Positions 53,265 through 62,926 of a stretch of 64,000 nucleotides of DNA are shown in pieces (positions within the stretch are counted from its first letter, which is position 1; every line of letters begins with the position of its first letter). The notes under the pieces were generated by a model that saw only the letters and a program-made list of their open reading frames with translations, was not told where the DNA came from and did not search any database. Source of the DNA: Oscillospiraceae bacterium (GTDB lineage Bacteria > Bacillota > Clostridia > Oscillospirales > Ruminococcaceae). The translations under genes were made by a program, and so were the position numbers. The stretch covers positions 1 to 64,000 of the forward strand of contig WRLK01000010.1 in the NCBI GenBank assembly GCA_009777635.1, written 5' to 3'.

Positions 53265-54100
53265 TGAACAGATTCGTATTAATTAGATGCGCGACACTAC
53301 TTTTGCTTGTGATTGTTTTTGCCGCGTTTTTGGGTATACCGGCCTCGGCTGCGGTTGATGGGGTTTTTCCCGGCGCTTTGGACGCGCCCGACGCACTCGG
53401 AGGCGGCCCCGGTACAATGGATGCCAACCTCGATAATCCGAACGTCAGCATACAGATAAACGGCGAGGGTTCGGACACGGTTCGCATCGTGCTTTTGCTT
53501 ACCGTGCTGACGGTGCTGCCGTCGATTCTTTTGATGATGACCTGCTTTACGCGGATTGTCATCGTGTTTTCACTCATGCGAAACGCCCTTGGGCTCCAGC
53601 AGACGCCGCCGAACCAGGTGGTGATTGGGCTTGCATTGTTTTTAACCTTTTTTATCATGAACCCCGTAATCACGGAAATCAACGAAAATGCCTACCAGCC
53701 TTTCAGCGAAGCGGAGATTAGCTCGGCTGAATTTCTTGACAGGGCGAAGGTTCCGGTAAGGGATTTCATGCTAAGACAAACAAGAAACGACGATATCAAC
53801 CTGTTTTTATCGCTTGCGGACAGACCACGCCCGGCGCCCGGCGCTATTGACGAGTATACGATGGACGTTGTGGTCTCGGCATTTATTACAAGCGAAATAA
53901 AACGGGCTTTTACTATTGGATTCTTTCTTTTTATTCCGTTTTTGCTGATCGACATGGTTGTTGCAAGTGCGCTGATGTCAATGGGTATGATGATGCTTCC
54001 GCCGGCAATGATTTCGCTGCCGTTTAAGATATTGCTGTTTATAACGGTCGATGGATGGGGGCTGTTAATCCGGACGATTGTAGCAAGCTACAACTTGTAA
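53264..54100 (+). CDS. fliP: Flagellar export gate protein FliP
   Basis: 278 aa from GTG 53264. Signal peptide-like N-terminus ending ASAA, then the family blocks LLMMTCFTRIVIVFSLMRNA, LGLQQTPPNQVVIGLALFLT and FLLIDMVVASALMSMGMMML. Core of the export channel. Confidence 0.95.
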   Translation: MNRFVLIRCATLLLLVIVFAAFLGIPASAAVDGVFPGALDAPDALGGGPGTMDANLDNPNVSIQINGEGSDTVRIVLLLTVLTVLPSILLMMTCFTRIVIVFSLMRNALGLQQTPPNQVVIGLALFLTFFIMNPVITEINENAYQPFSEAEISSAEFLDRAKVPVRDFMLRQTRNDDINLFLSLADRPRPAPGAIDEYTMDVVVSAFITSEIKRAFTIGFFLFIPFLLIDMVVASALMSMGMMMLPPAMISLPFKILLFITVDGWGLLIRTIVASYNL

Positions 54101-54133
54101 ATGAATGGGGTTCGCCGGGAAGGTGGGTGTTAA

Positions 54134-54400
54134 ATGGATACCGGATTTATTACGGACATCATGATGGAATCGTTTTTAACTGCGCTGATGCTGGCTTTGC
54201 CGCCCTTATTGGTATCGCTTGCGGTAGGGCTTATCATTTCGATACTTCAGGCGGCTACGCAGGTTTCCGAGCAGACGCTGACGTTTGTGCCGAAGCTTTT
54301 GGCGATCGGTATAACATTGGTGCTTTTAGGCCCGTGGATGCTGGAGGTCCTAAGCGATTACACCGTGCGTTTATTTGACACCGTTTCGCGTTACGCATAA
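54134..54400 (+). CDS. fliQ: Flagellar export gate protein FliQ
   Basis: 88 aa, two membrane helices; LPPLLVSLAVGLIISILQAA then TQVSEQTLTFVPKLL are signature. Part of the FliPQR channel. Confidence 0.94.
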   Translation: MDTGFITDIMMESFLTALMLALPPLLVSLAVGLIISILQAATQVSEQTLTFVPKLLAIGITLVLLGPWMLEVLSDYTVRLFDTVSRYA

Positions 54401-54421
54401 AAAGAATTAAGGGTATATAGC

Positions 54422-55189
54422 GTGTATATTGATTTAACGAATTATCTTGTTTTTCTGCTGGTTATGACCAGGATGGCCGGATTGTTCCTCTTTAACCCGA
54501 TTTTTTCAAGGACAAACGTTCCGGTCATGGTCAACACGGGCCTTGCGTTTGTGATTGCGGTCCTCTTGACGGGAAGCATACCGTTCTCGCCCATGCAGGA
54601 TGTGACGCTTTACACTTTTTTTTACCTCGTGCTGAGGGAATTGTCCGTGGGCATGTTTGCAGGCGTGATTATACGGATGTTTATGTCGGTGATCGCAATC
54701 GGCGGCGAGGCGATAGACATGCAGATGGGCATCGGGATGGCGAAGGCGTTCGACCCCGCGACAAACGCGTCGATTTCCGTTTCGGCGCAGATCATAAACG
54801 TTATGTTCATCCTTGGTTTTTTCCAGACAAACGCACACCTTACACTCATCAGCATGACGGCGAAAACCTTTGACATCATCCCGCTTGGGAATATCTCGTT
54901 TAATGCAGAGAATTTCCTTGCGGTTGCGGAGCTTATCTCGCTTGTCATATTGCTTGCGGTAAAGCTCTGTATGCCGATATTGGTCATAGAAATCATCGTG
55001 ACGTTCGCGGTCGGCATGATCATGAGGGTAGTACCGCAGATTAACGTTTTTGTCATCAGCATACAGCTAAAGCTTTTAATCGGGCTTTTGGCGATGGTCA
55101 TACTAGTCCCCGCGTTTGCCGCCTTCTGCGAGAACCTGATTACCCTGTCTTTTGAGCATATCGAGCAAATATGGTTAAATTTTGTATAG
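54422..55189 (+). CDS. fliR: Flagellar export gate protein FliR
   Basis: 255 aa from GTG 54422. Multi-spanning; MTRMAGLFLFNPIFSRTNVP and GEAIDMQMGIGMAKAFDPAT are typical. A 126-nt gap to flhB may hold a minor promoter. Confidence 0.94.
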   Translation: MYIDLTNYLVFLLVMTRMAGLFLFNPIFSRTNVPVMVNTGLAFVIAVLLTGSIPFSPMQDVTLYTFFYLVLRELSVGMFAGVIIRMFMSVIAIGGEAIDMQMGIGMAKAFDPATNASISVSAQIINVMFILGFFQTNAHLTLISMTAKTFDIIPLGNISFNAENFLAVAELISLVILLAVKLCMPILVIEIIVTFAVGMIMRVVPQINVFVISIQLKLLIGLLAMVILVPAFAAFCENLITLSFEHIEQIWLNFV

Positions 55190-55315
55190 CAAAACGGTAT
55201 AGCTTAAAGGAATGCTTATGTTTCGTGCAAATTTTAGTCATATTTTTTTGATAAAATGAAGCCAGTTATCCATATAAGAGACTGTGAATACAGGTTCTAA
55301 AGGGGGGATATTCTC

Positions 55316-56413
55316 GTGCCGGATTCAAGCGGTGAAAAAACCGAGAAAGCCAGCCCGAAAAAGCGGCGGGACGAAAGAAAAAAAGGCAATGTCTTCATGA
55401 GCAAGGACGTTGTTACGATTGTTACTTTGATCTCCTCTTTTTACATAATACGATTTTTCATAATGAATATTTTAACAGGAGCGCAGCAGAACTTCCACAA
55501 CCAGATGGTAAGGGCCGCCACAATCGAAAACATAACGGGCGGCGACGCTTCCAACATGTTTACCGAGATCGCGGTCATCATCGCTACGACGATTGTGCCG
55601 GCGATGCTAATCATCGGATTCATCGGCATTATGGCGACAATGGCGCAGACAAGATTTTTGTTCACAATGGAATCGCTTAAGTTTAAAATGAGCAGGCTCA
55701 ACCCGTTAAACGGCATCAAGAAAATGTTCTCGCTAAAAGGGCTTGTGGAGCTTTTAAAATCGCTTATCAAGGTTTCGATCATCATCGCGATTTTATATAT
55801 GAGGATCATCAGGGATATACATTTTTTGCCTAACATCATCGATATGGACGTCATGCAGGCGGCGGTTTTCGCGGGCGAGGAAATAATGAGCCTGCTTCTG
55901 ACGGTTGGAATCGCGTTTATCGCGGTCGCGGCGGGGGATTTTCTTTACCAGCGCTGGGACTACGAAAGACAGATTAAGATGACAAAGCAAGAGGTCAAGG
56001 ACGAATACAAGCAGATGGAAGGCAACCCCGAGATCAAGGGGGCTATCAAGCGCAAGCAGCGCGAATTCGCGGAGAAGCGCATGATGTCGCAGGTCAAGGA
56101 TGCCGACGTTGTAGTAAGGAACCCGACGCACTTTGCCGTTGCGTTAAAATATAAGATAGACGAAGATATGGCGCCTATCGTTTTGGCAAAGGGGGCCGAC
56201 ATAATAGCGCAAAAGATTATTGAAGAGGCTCAAAAACACGGCGTTGCGACAGTGGAAAATCCGCCTTTGGCGAGAGGGTTGTACGCGGCGTCCGAATTGG
56301 AGGAGCCGATTCCCGCGGAGTTTTTCCAGCCGGTTGCGGAGGTTCTTGCGTGGGTATTCAGCACAAAGGAAAGTAAGACGGTCAATACGGGATATCCCGC
56401 GAGGGAATCATAA
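55316..56413 (+). CDS. flhB: Flagellar export switch protein FlhB
   Basis: 365 aa from GTG 55316 (AAAGGGGGGA). Four membrane segments and a cytoplasmic domain with the self-cleaving NPTH motif (VVRNPTHFAVALKY). Switches export from hook to filament substrates. The N-terminal SGEKTEKASPKKRRDERKKG is conserved. Confidence 0.95.
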   Translation: MPDSSGEKTEKASPKKRRDERKKGNVFMSKDVVTIVTLISSFYIIRFFIMNILTGAQQNFHNQMVRAATIENITGGDASNMFTEIAVIIATTIVPAMLIIGFIGIMATMAQTRFLFTMESLKFKMSRLNPLNGIKKMFSLKGLVELLKSLIKVSIIIAILYMRIIRDIHFLPNIIDMDVMQAAVFAGEEIMSLLLTVGIAFIAVAAGDFLYQRWDYERQIKMTKQEVKDEYKQMEGNPEIKGAIKRKQREFAEKRMMSQVKDADVVVRNPTHFAVALKYKIDEDMAPIVLAKGADIIAQKIIEEAQKHGVATVENPPLARGLYAASELEEPIPAEFFQPVAEVLAWVFSTKESKTVNTGYPARES

Positions 56414-56461
56414 TATCATTGCCGCAGCCAATAAAAGCAATTAAAAAAGGAGGATGAAGCC

Positions 56462-58528
56462 GTGAAAATTTTGACAAACCTTGTTTCTGTTTTTGTTATC
56501 ATTATCATTGCTTTCCTCATCATTCCGCTTCCGGCGTTTTTCCTCGACTTTATGTTTATCTTCAACATCGCAATCTCCCTTATCATTTTGATGATTGCAA
56601 TGTACATAAAGGAGACGCTTGAGTTCTCGGTATTCCCGGCGCTCATGCTCGTCACAACGCTGATACGCCTGTCGCTTAGCATTTCGTCCACAAGAATGAT
56701 TCTCACAAATCAAGGGCAAGCCGGTCAGGTTATCGCCACATTCGGCGATTTCGTCTTAGCCGGCAACCCTGTAGTCGGTTTTATAGTTTTTATCATCATA
56801 ATTATCGTAAACCTGCTTGTTATCACAAAGGGCGCCGAGCGCGTCGCCGAGGTTTCGGCGAGGTTTACGCTGGACGCAATGCCCGGAAAACAGATGGCGA
56901 TAGACGCCGACTTAAACTCCGGGCTCATCGACGAGCAGGAGGCAAGGGCGCGCCGCAGCAAGATTCAAAGGGAAGCGGACTTCTTCGGCAGCATGGACGG
57001 CGCCACAAAGTTTGTAAAAGGCGACGCTATCGCCAATATCATAATCACGCTGGTGAACTTTATAGGCGGCGTTGTGATAGGCATGGTAACAAGCGGGATG
57101 CCGTTTGCTCAGGTTTTGAGCGTCTACTCGATCGCGACCGTTGGCGACGGGCTTGTATCGCAGGTCCCGGCCATTTTGATCGCCACCGCCACAGGTATGA
57201 TCGTAACGCGCGCCTCCAGCGAGGACAGCCTTGCAAACGTGCTGACGCAGCAGATGTTCAGCCAGCCGATGGCGCTTATCATAGCGGGTAGCAGCATTGC
57301 TTTGATGGCGTTTATACCGGGTGCGCCCGTTTTGCAGATACTGTTTATTTCGGCGATTATCTTAACCCTTGGCATAGTTTTGCGAAACAGCAAGGTGAGA
57401 GCGATGCAGACCGCCGGGGCAGGCGCGGACGGAGCTCCGCTGCCTGAGGATATACCTGAAATGCTAAACGAGGCCAATTACTACAAAAACATCGAAAACG
57501 TATACGGCCTTTTAAATGTGGACCCAATAGAAATGGAGTTCGGCTATTCCCTTGTCCCGCTTGTGGATGAAAGCTCAGGCGGCAGCTTCATAGACAGGAT
57601 TGTCATGTTCAGAAAGCAGTTTGCAACGGAATACGGCGTTGTTATCCCGACGGTGAGGCTGCGCGACAACGGGCTTCTAAACCCGAACCAGTACGTTGTG
57701 AAGCTAAAGGGTGAGGAGATCGGCAAAGGCGAAATCTTAGTGGATTACTATCTCGCCCTTGACCCGGGCGGCGCGTCCGAGGATGTCGACGGCATCGACA
57801 CGATCGAGCCGGCTTACGGCATCCCCGCCAAGTGGATCACCGAGGATATGCGTGAAACCGCCGAGGTTTACGGTTACACGGTCATCGACCCGCTTTCGGT
57901 CATCGTGACGCACATGAGCGAGCTGATAAAACAGCATGTTCACGAACTTTTGAGCCGCCAGGATATTTCGTCGCTGCTTGAAAACGTATCGAAGCAAAAC
58001 CCGGCCGTCGTTGCTGATGTGATCCCGAATGTCGTATCAATCGGCGATTTGCAGAAAATACTGTGCAACCTGCTCCGTGAGGGCGTGCCGATTAAGGATA
58101 TGGAGACAATCCTTGAAACCCTTGGCGATTACGGCACAGGGCTCAAGGACACCGACATGCTGACCGAATACGTGAGGCAGCGGCTACGCCGGACGATCAC
58201 AAGGCAGTATGTCAGCGGGAATGTGCTAAAGGTCGTAACGATAGACCAAGACGTCGAGCAGGCGATACTTGGAAGCATCAAAAAAGGCGAGCACGGAACG
58301 TACATGGCGCTGGAGCCTGAAAAGGTTCAGGTGATTGTCGGCAACCTTATTGAAAACATCAATGCGATAAAGGATATCGTTTCCGTACCTGTCGTGCTAA
58401 CGTCGCCGATTGTGCGCATTTACCTGAAGAAGATGCTCGACCAGTTTAACCCAAACATCACGGTGCTGTCGTTTAGCGAGATCGACCCGAACGTGCAGAT
58501 ACAGGCGCTTGCGAACGTACAGTTCTAA
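56462..58528 (+). CDS. flhA: Flagellar export protein FlhA
   Basis: 688 aa from GTG 56462 with AGGAGGATG. Eight membrane segments (RLSLSISSTRMILTNQGQAG, the FHIPEP-like FTLDAMPGKQMAIDADLNSG) and a C-terminal cytoplasmic ring. Followed at once by the sigma factor; flhF and flhG, usually here, are absent. Confidence 0.95.
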   Translation: MKILTNLVSVFVIIIIAFLIIPLPAFFLDFMFIFNIAISLIILMIAMYIKETLEFSVFPALMLVTTLIRLSLSISSTRMILTNQGQAGQVIATFGDFVLAGNPVVGFIVFIIIIIVNLLVITKGAERVAEVSARFTLDAMPGKQMAIDADLNSGLIDEQEARARRSKIQREADFFGSMDGATKFVKGDAIANIIITLVNFIGGVVIGMVTSGMPFAQVLSVYSIATVGDGLVSQVPAILIATATGMIVTRASSEDSLANVLTQQMFSQPMALIIAGSSIALMAFIPGAPVLQILFISAIILTLGIVLRNSKVRAMQTAGAGADGAPLPEDIPEMLNEANYYKNIENVYGLLNVDPIEMEFGYSLVPLVDESSGGSFIDRIVMFRKQFATEYGVVIPTVRLRDNGLLNPNQYVVKLKGEEIGKGEILVDYYLALDPGGASEDVDGIDTIEPAYGIPAKWITEDMRETAEVYGYTVIDPLSVIVTHMSELIKQHVHELLSRQDISSLLENVSKQNPAVVADVIPNVVSIGDLQKILCNLLREGVPIKDMETILETLGDYGTGLKDTDMLTEYVRQRLRRTITRQYVSGNVLKVVTIDQDVEQAILGSIKKGEHGTYMALEPEKVQVIVGNLIENINAIKDIVSVPVVLTSPIVRIYLKKMLDQFNPNITVLSFSEIDPNVQIQALANVQF

Positions 58529-58564
58529 CCATTACCGCGATAACGCTTAAAGGAGGTGAGCCGC

Positions 58565-59344
58565 ATGGCCCATGAAAATATGGCAGCACATAACGATATA
58601 GACGGGCTTTGGCGCGCTTACCTGGAAAACAGGAGCCAGGAGCTGAGAAATGAAATCGTAATGCATTATTCCGGCCTTGTCAAGATCATCGCGCTGCGTA
58701 TGCGCGGAACATATAAAAACTACGCGCAGGTTGACGACGTGGTAAATCAGGGGATTATCGCGCTGATTGACACGGTCGAAAAGTTCGACGTTTCAAAAGG
58801 GTTTAAGTTTGAGACGTTCGCCACGATCAAAATCAAAGGCGCCGTTATTGACTATATCAGGTCGCAGGATTGGGTCCCGCGAAGGCTGCGCAAGCTTTCC
58901 GGCGAGCTTGACGACGCGTATAACGCGCTTTACTCCGAGCTTGGACGCCAGCCGACCCACGCGGAGATAGCCAAAAAGCTGAACATTACGACGGAACAGC
59001 TTGACCGTGTGGTTGAGTCCACATATAACTTCAACCTGCTCTCATATGAGGAGGTCGTCTGGCAGAAGATGTCGTCGATGGGCGATGAGCCGGCAAGCAG
59101 CAGCGTCGAAGATTCGCCTGAGGCAAAGCTTATGGAAAACGAGCTTAAAACACAGCTTGCGTCGGCGATCGAGCGCCTGAATGAACGGGAAAGGACAGTC
59201 ATCTCGCTTTATTATTACGAAAAGCTAAGGCTCAAGGAAATCGCCGACGTCCTAGGCGTCAGCGAATCGCGGGTGTGCCAGATACATTCCATGGCGCTTG
59301 TGAAGATGAAAAAAACCATGAAGGACGCAGGGTTCGAGCATTAA
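58565..59344 (+). CDS. fliA: Sigma-28 (FliA/WhiG/SigD) RNA polymerase sigma factor
   Basis: 259 aa from ATG 58565, preceded by the excellent ribosome site AAAGGAGGTGA (58549-58559); a GTG inside that site is not used. Region 2 (LVKIIALRMRGTYKNYAQVD, then IKGAVIDYIRSQDWVPRRLR) and region 4 (ERLNERERTVISLYYYEKLR, then LKEIADVLGVSESRVCQIHS). Directs late flagellar genes, likely including the flgM operon here. Confidence 0.94.
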   Translation: MAHENMAAHNDIDGLWRAYLENRSQELRNEIVMHYSGLVKIIALRMRGTYKNYAQVDDVVNQGIIALIDTVEKFDVSKGFKFETFATIKIKGAVIDYIRSQDWVPRRLRKLSGELDDAYNALYSELGRQPTHAEIAKKLNITTEQLDRVVESTYNFNLLSYEEVVWQKMSSMGDEPASSSVEDSPEAKLMENELKTQLASAIERLNERERTVISLYYYEKLRLKEIADVLGVSESRVCQIHSMALVKMKKTMKDAGFEH

Positions 59345-59362
59345 ACGAAGGAGGCGAATACC

Positions 59363-60145
59363 ATGCTAAGGGGATATTACACGGCGGCGTCCGGTATCGT
59401 GACGCAGGAGAAAAAGCTTAACACATACGCAAACAACATCTCAAACTCAAACACGGCGGGATATAAAAAAGACAATATGATCGCCGGCGTGTTCGGCGAG
59501 CATCTGGCGGTGCGCATGAATGCGTACCAGAACACGCGCCACCATGCAATCGGCCCCGGCGTTTACATGCAGAGGATCGATGAAAAATATACGGATTACA
59601 CGCAAGGAACTTTCGACTTTACGCAACGCCCGATGGATATCGCGATACAGGGCGAGGGATTCTTCGTCATCTCCCGCGGGGATGAGGAATACTTAACGCG
59701 CGACGGGCAGTTTTCGCTTGACGAGGAAGGGTATCTTATCCTGCCGGGGTTCGGCCGCGTGATGGGCGAGGGCGGGGAAATTGAGATCGAAACGTCGCGC
59801 TTCCATGTAGACGCGATGGGAAACGTTTACCGTATACCGGAAGAGTCCGAGCCCGACGAGGAGCCGGAGCTTTTAGACCGGCTTTTAATCGTGGCGCCGG
59901 AGAACTGGGATACGCTCGACAAGGCGAGAGACAGCCTGTTTACCGTGGGGGAGGACGGGTACGCCCCGGTGGAATGGGAAAACACCGAGATATTGCAAGG
60001 GGCGGTTGAGCGCTCAAACATCAACATGGCGGAGGAGATGACGCGCGTCATAGCATCGCAAAGGGCGCTTCAAAGCAACAGCCAGATTGTAAGGATGTAC
60101 GATGATTTAGCGGATAAGATCACGACGCAAATTTCCAGGGTATAA
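59363..60145 (+). CDS. flgF: Flagellar hook-basal body (rod) protein, FlgF/FlgG type
   Basis: 260 aa. N-terminal YYTAASGIVTQEKKLNTYAN, then NISNSNTAGYKKD; C-terminal MAEEMTRVIASQRALQSNSQ. Distal rod subunit; equivalent to FlhO in Bacillus. Which of the two tandem genes is F or G cannot be settled by sequence alone. Confidence 0.88.
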   Translation: MLRGYYTAASGIVTQEKKLNTYANNISNSNTAGYKKDNMIAGVFGEHLAVRMNAYQNTRHHAIGPGVYMQRIDEKYTDYTQGTFDFTQRPMDIAIQGEGFFVISRGDEEYLTRDGQFSLDEEGYLILPGFGRVMGEGGEIEIETSRFHVDAMGNVYRIPEESEPDEEPELLDRLLIVAPENWDTLDKARDSLFTVGEDGYAPVEWENTEILQGAVERSNINMAEEMTRVIASQRALQSNSQIVRMYDDLADKITTQISRV

Positions 60146-60166
60146 TAGGGTATGGAGGTGTGGTAA

Positions 60167-61006
60167 ATGATTAGAGGATTTTACAGCGCCCGCGCGGGCT
60201 TAATCGCGCACCAGGAACATATGAGCGTAATCGCAAACAACCTTGCGAACATCAATACGCATGGGTTCAAGCCGATGCGCTCGGCGTTTACGGATTTGAT
60301 GTACCAGAACTTAAACCGTGTGCGAAACGAAAACGCCGCGCAGACAGGGCACGGCGTTAAAATCAATAAAACAGATATTATGATGCAGCAGGGGGCTCAC
60401 GAGTCCACGCAGAGGATGCTTGACTTTGTAATCGTCGACGACCTTGATTCAAGGGGGTTTTTCATGCTTGAAACGGAAGCCGGAAATATCCGCTATTCGC
60501 GCGCCGGTAACTTTTCCCTAAGCCTTAGGGACGATATATATTACCTTGTAAACGGCAACGGAGATTACGTGCTTAATTCCGAAGGCGAGCGGATCGAAAT
60601 CGAGTTTAACGAGTATACATACGAAACGGTATACCAGACCGATGAAAACGGAGACTTGATTCTTGACGATGATGGGAACCCGATTGTTGAGAGGGTTATC
60701 GAGCATAAATCGAATCCCGATTACGAACATATGGTTTTTGACCCTTCGGTAATCGGCGTGTTCCGTTTTGATAACCCGTGGGGGCTTGAAGCCGTAAACG
60801 CAAATTCCTTCATCGAGACGGAGATGTCCGGCGAACCGGTAGCGGTTGAAATTCCAAGGCTTATGCAAGGGTACTTGGAGCGTTCCGCCGTTGAAACCGC
60901 AAACGAGATGGCGAATGTCATAGTGGCGCAAAGGGCGTTTAGCTTTTCATCGCGCATGGTTCAGGTGGCTGATGAAATTGAGCAGACAATCAACCAGCTC
61001 CGGTAA
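60167..61006 (+). CDS. flgG: Flagellar hook-basal body (rod) protein, FlgG type
   Basis: 279 aa. N-terminal SVIANNLANINTHGFKPMRS and C-terminal MANVIVAQRAFSFSSRMVQV. Central acidic insertion YQTDENGDLILDDDGNPIVE. Second distal rod gene, equivalent to FlhP. Confidence 0.88.
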   Translation: MIRGFYSARAGLIAHQEHMSVIANNLANINTHGFKPMRSAFTDLMYQNLNRVRNENAAQTGHGVKINKTDIMMQQGAHESTQRMLDFVIVDDLDSRGFFMLETEAGNIRYSRAGNFSLSLRDDIYYLVNGNGDYVLNSEGERIEIEFNEYTYETVYQTDENGDLILDDDGNPIVERVIEHKSNPDYEHMVFDPSVIGVFRFDNPWGLEAVNANSFIETEMSGEPVAVEIPRLMQGYLERSAVETANEMANVIVAQRAFSFSSRMVQVADEIEQTINQLR

Positions 61007-61075
61007 AAAATCAGCACAAAATCAAGCGCCCCGCAGCAAGCTACGGGGTATGCCCCGCTCGGGTTACACAAACGC

Positions 61076-61108
61076 AAGCGGCGGGGTATGAAACCCACGA
61101 GTGGGAAT
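61076..61108 (+). repeat. Dispersed 33-bp repeat, copy 2, in the fapA leader
   Basis: Identical over 33 bp to 31010-31042 (minus). A related GGGGTATGCCCCGC motif lies just upstream (61045-61058). The repeat ends about 22 nt before the fapA start, as the other copy precedes csrA. Confidence 0.85.
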
Positions 61109-61130
61109 AAAAGCGAGGCAGGGCGTAAAA

Positions 61131-62564
61131 GTGGATCAAATAAAACATGAAGAAGGCGAAACCCAACAGGAACAGGCGTTAAAACCTGCAATCAAGGTAG
61201 CCATTACGCAAAACCGGCTGGAAGCGTATATCGAGCTTTCAAGGACTTCTACGTTCACGCTCAACCCCGAGCCCTGTGACATTAAAGCGGCGCTTAAAGA
61301 GGCGGGCGTTGTGTACGGCATAAACGAAGCCGTTATCGAAACGCTGTCTGAAAACCCGTCATACACCGATGCGGTGCTTATTGCGAGCGGCTTTTCCGAG
61401 CAAGTCGGCGAGAACGGGTATTTGAAATATCTAATCGAGAAGAAAAAAGACTTAAAGCCTACGGTAAACGCCGACGGTACGGTGGATTACCGAAATCTGG
61501 GGCTTATACATAACGTGGAGCCAAACGAGGCTTTATGCGAAGTTTATCATCCGACAAAGGGCGAGGACGGCCGCGACGTTTGCGGAAATGTTCTTGAGGG
61601 CCGGATGGGCAGGGACATTGCGATTCCGACGGGGAAAAATACAAGATACGACGAAGAGTCAAAGCTTGTTTTATCAACGGCGTCAGGCGGCGTGGATGTC
61701 GATTCAAAAGGCGTAATAAGCGTAGTCGATATTTTAAAGCTCAACACTGTGGATAACTCCACCGGCGATATTGTTTTCAACGGTGATGTAATCGTAAACG
61801 GCGACGTGGCGTCGGGTTTTAAGGTTGACGCGCAGGGCAGCATTGTGGTCAAGGGAACCGTTGAAGGCTCAAAGCTTATCGCGAAAGGCGATATCATGGT
61901 TGGAATTGCGGTTAACGGTATGAATACCGCGAAAATTCGAACGGAAGGCTCGCTTAAATGCAAGCATATACAAAATTGCAATATCACGGTAGGAGGAGAT
62001 ATCTTTGCCGACAGCATCATGCATTGCAATATCGAGTGCAACGGCAGCATTGAGCTTAAAGGCAAGCGCGGCGCGATTATAGGCGGCAAGGCGCTGATAG
62101 CGTATACGCTGACTGTTCAAACGATTGGGACAAACGCTCATGTCCCGACATTTATAACAATGGCGGGAGGGGATATTACTTTAAGCACGCGGCTTACTGA
62201 AACGAAAAAGAGAGTGGGCGCGCTTGACGCGGAGCTTCTTACAACAGTTCAGACGATCAAATGGTGCAATGAGCTTATAAAAAAAGGCCAGGAACTAAAA
62301 CCGTTTCATAAAAATGCGTTTGAAAAATCCAAGCAGAGATTGCAGCCGATCCAATCCGAACGCAATGAAATACTTGAAGAAATCAACAAAATCCAGGAGG
62401 AAATCAACAACATCGACCCCTCAAAATGTTTTATTGTTTGCACCGAATATATTTATTCAGGCGTAAGGATTGCATTCGGAACGCTTATTCGGAACGTTAA
62501 CGATTCTTTTATAAACAGCAGGGTTTGCGTAATCGACGGCGAGATATCCATTTTATCGCAATAA
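61131..62564 (+). CDS. fapA: FapA / DUF342 family protein
   Basis: 477 aa from GTG 61131; the GTG at 61101 would put the start inside the repeat. DUF342 core: GRMGRDIAIPTGKN, then a polar beta-helix of repeated hexapeptide-like turns (DIVFNGDVIVNGDVASGFKV), and a C-terminal coiled coil (LQPIQSERNEILEEINKIQE). Relatives influence flagellar placement or sigma-dependent regulation; precise role open. Last gene of the flagellar block. Confidence 0.85.
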   Translation: MDQIKHEEGETQQEQALKPAIKVAITQNRLEAYIELSRTSTFTLNPEPCDIKAALKEAGVVYGINEAVIETLSENPSYTDAVLIASGFSEQVGENGYLKYLIEKKKDLKPTVNADGTVDYRNLGLIHNVEPNEALCEVYHPTKGEDGRDVCGNVLEGRMGRDIAIPTGKNTRYDEESKLVLSTASGGVDVDSKGVISVVDILKLNTVDNSTGDIVFNGDVIVNGDVASGFKVDAQGSIVVKGTVEGSKLIAKGDIMVGIAVNGMNTAKIRTEGSLKCKHIQNCNITVGGDIFADSIMHCNIECNGSIELKGKRGAIIGGKALIAYTLTVQTIGTNAHVPTFITMAGGDITLSTRLTETKKRVGALDAELLTTVQTIKWCNELIKKGQELKPFHKNAFEKSKQRLQPIQSERNEILEEINKIQEEINNIDPSKCFIVCTEYIYSGVRIAFGTLIRNVNDSFINSRVCVIDGEISILSQ

Positions 62565-62591
62565 CCCGCAATAACCCGAATATTTGAGAAC

Positions 62592-62620
62592 TTGACAAAA
62601 CACCGAGCTCGTACTATAAT
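62592..62620 (+). promoter_or_regulatory. Perfect sigma-A promoter before tRNA-Ala
   Basis: TTGACA (62592-62597), 17 nt, TATAAT (62615-62620). Start expected near 62627, about 115 nt before the tRNA. Confidence 0.85.
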
Positions 62621-62649
62621 ATGCATTGTCAGTTAGGAGAAGCCTAAGT

Positions 62650-62684
62650 AACAAACAAAATACTTTCCCCTGTTGTTTGTTTTT
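62650..62684 (+). other. Terminator-like hairpin between promoter and tRNA, possible short RNA end
   Basis: AACAAACAA (62650-62658) pairs perfectly with TTGTTTGTT (62673-62681), followed by TTT. AT-only stem, so efficiency may be low. If it works, a transcript of about 58 nt would be released ahead of the tRNA. Confidence 0.4.
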
Positions 62685-62743
62685 ATTGGAAATCGAAATA
62701 TCGCATGATAAAGCCAAAAGATTGCTTTTTTAGAATACGACAT

Positions 62744-62819
62744 GGGGCATTAGCGCAGCTGGGAGCGCACCACACTGGCAGTGTGGGGGTCACGAGTTCG
62801 AGTCTCGTATGCTCCACCA
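62744..62819 (+). tRNA. tRNA-Ala, anticodon GGC
   Basis: Acceptor GGGGCAT / ATGCTCC contains the G3-U70 pair that defines alanine tRNA. D-arm, anticodon loop CTGGCAG (anticodon GGC), T-loop TTCGAGT, and encoded CCA. Reads GCC and GCU codons. 76 nt including CCA. Confidence 0.95.
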
Positions 62820-62824
62820 AAAAC

Positions 62825-62868
62825 AAAAAGCAATCCGTACGGAAAAACTGTATGGATTGCTTTTTTTT
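62825..62868 (+). terminator. Terminator after tRNA-Ala
   Basis: AAAAAGCAATCCGTAC (62825-62840) pairs with GTATGGATTGCTTTTT (62850-62865) with one wobble, followed by TTT. Confidence 0.92.
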
Positions 62869-62926
62869 ACCGGAGTGTGGTACAATGCAAGCTGATACTG
62901 TTGATTACGCAAAGGGTGAAACACCA

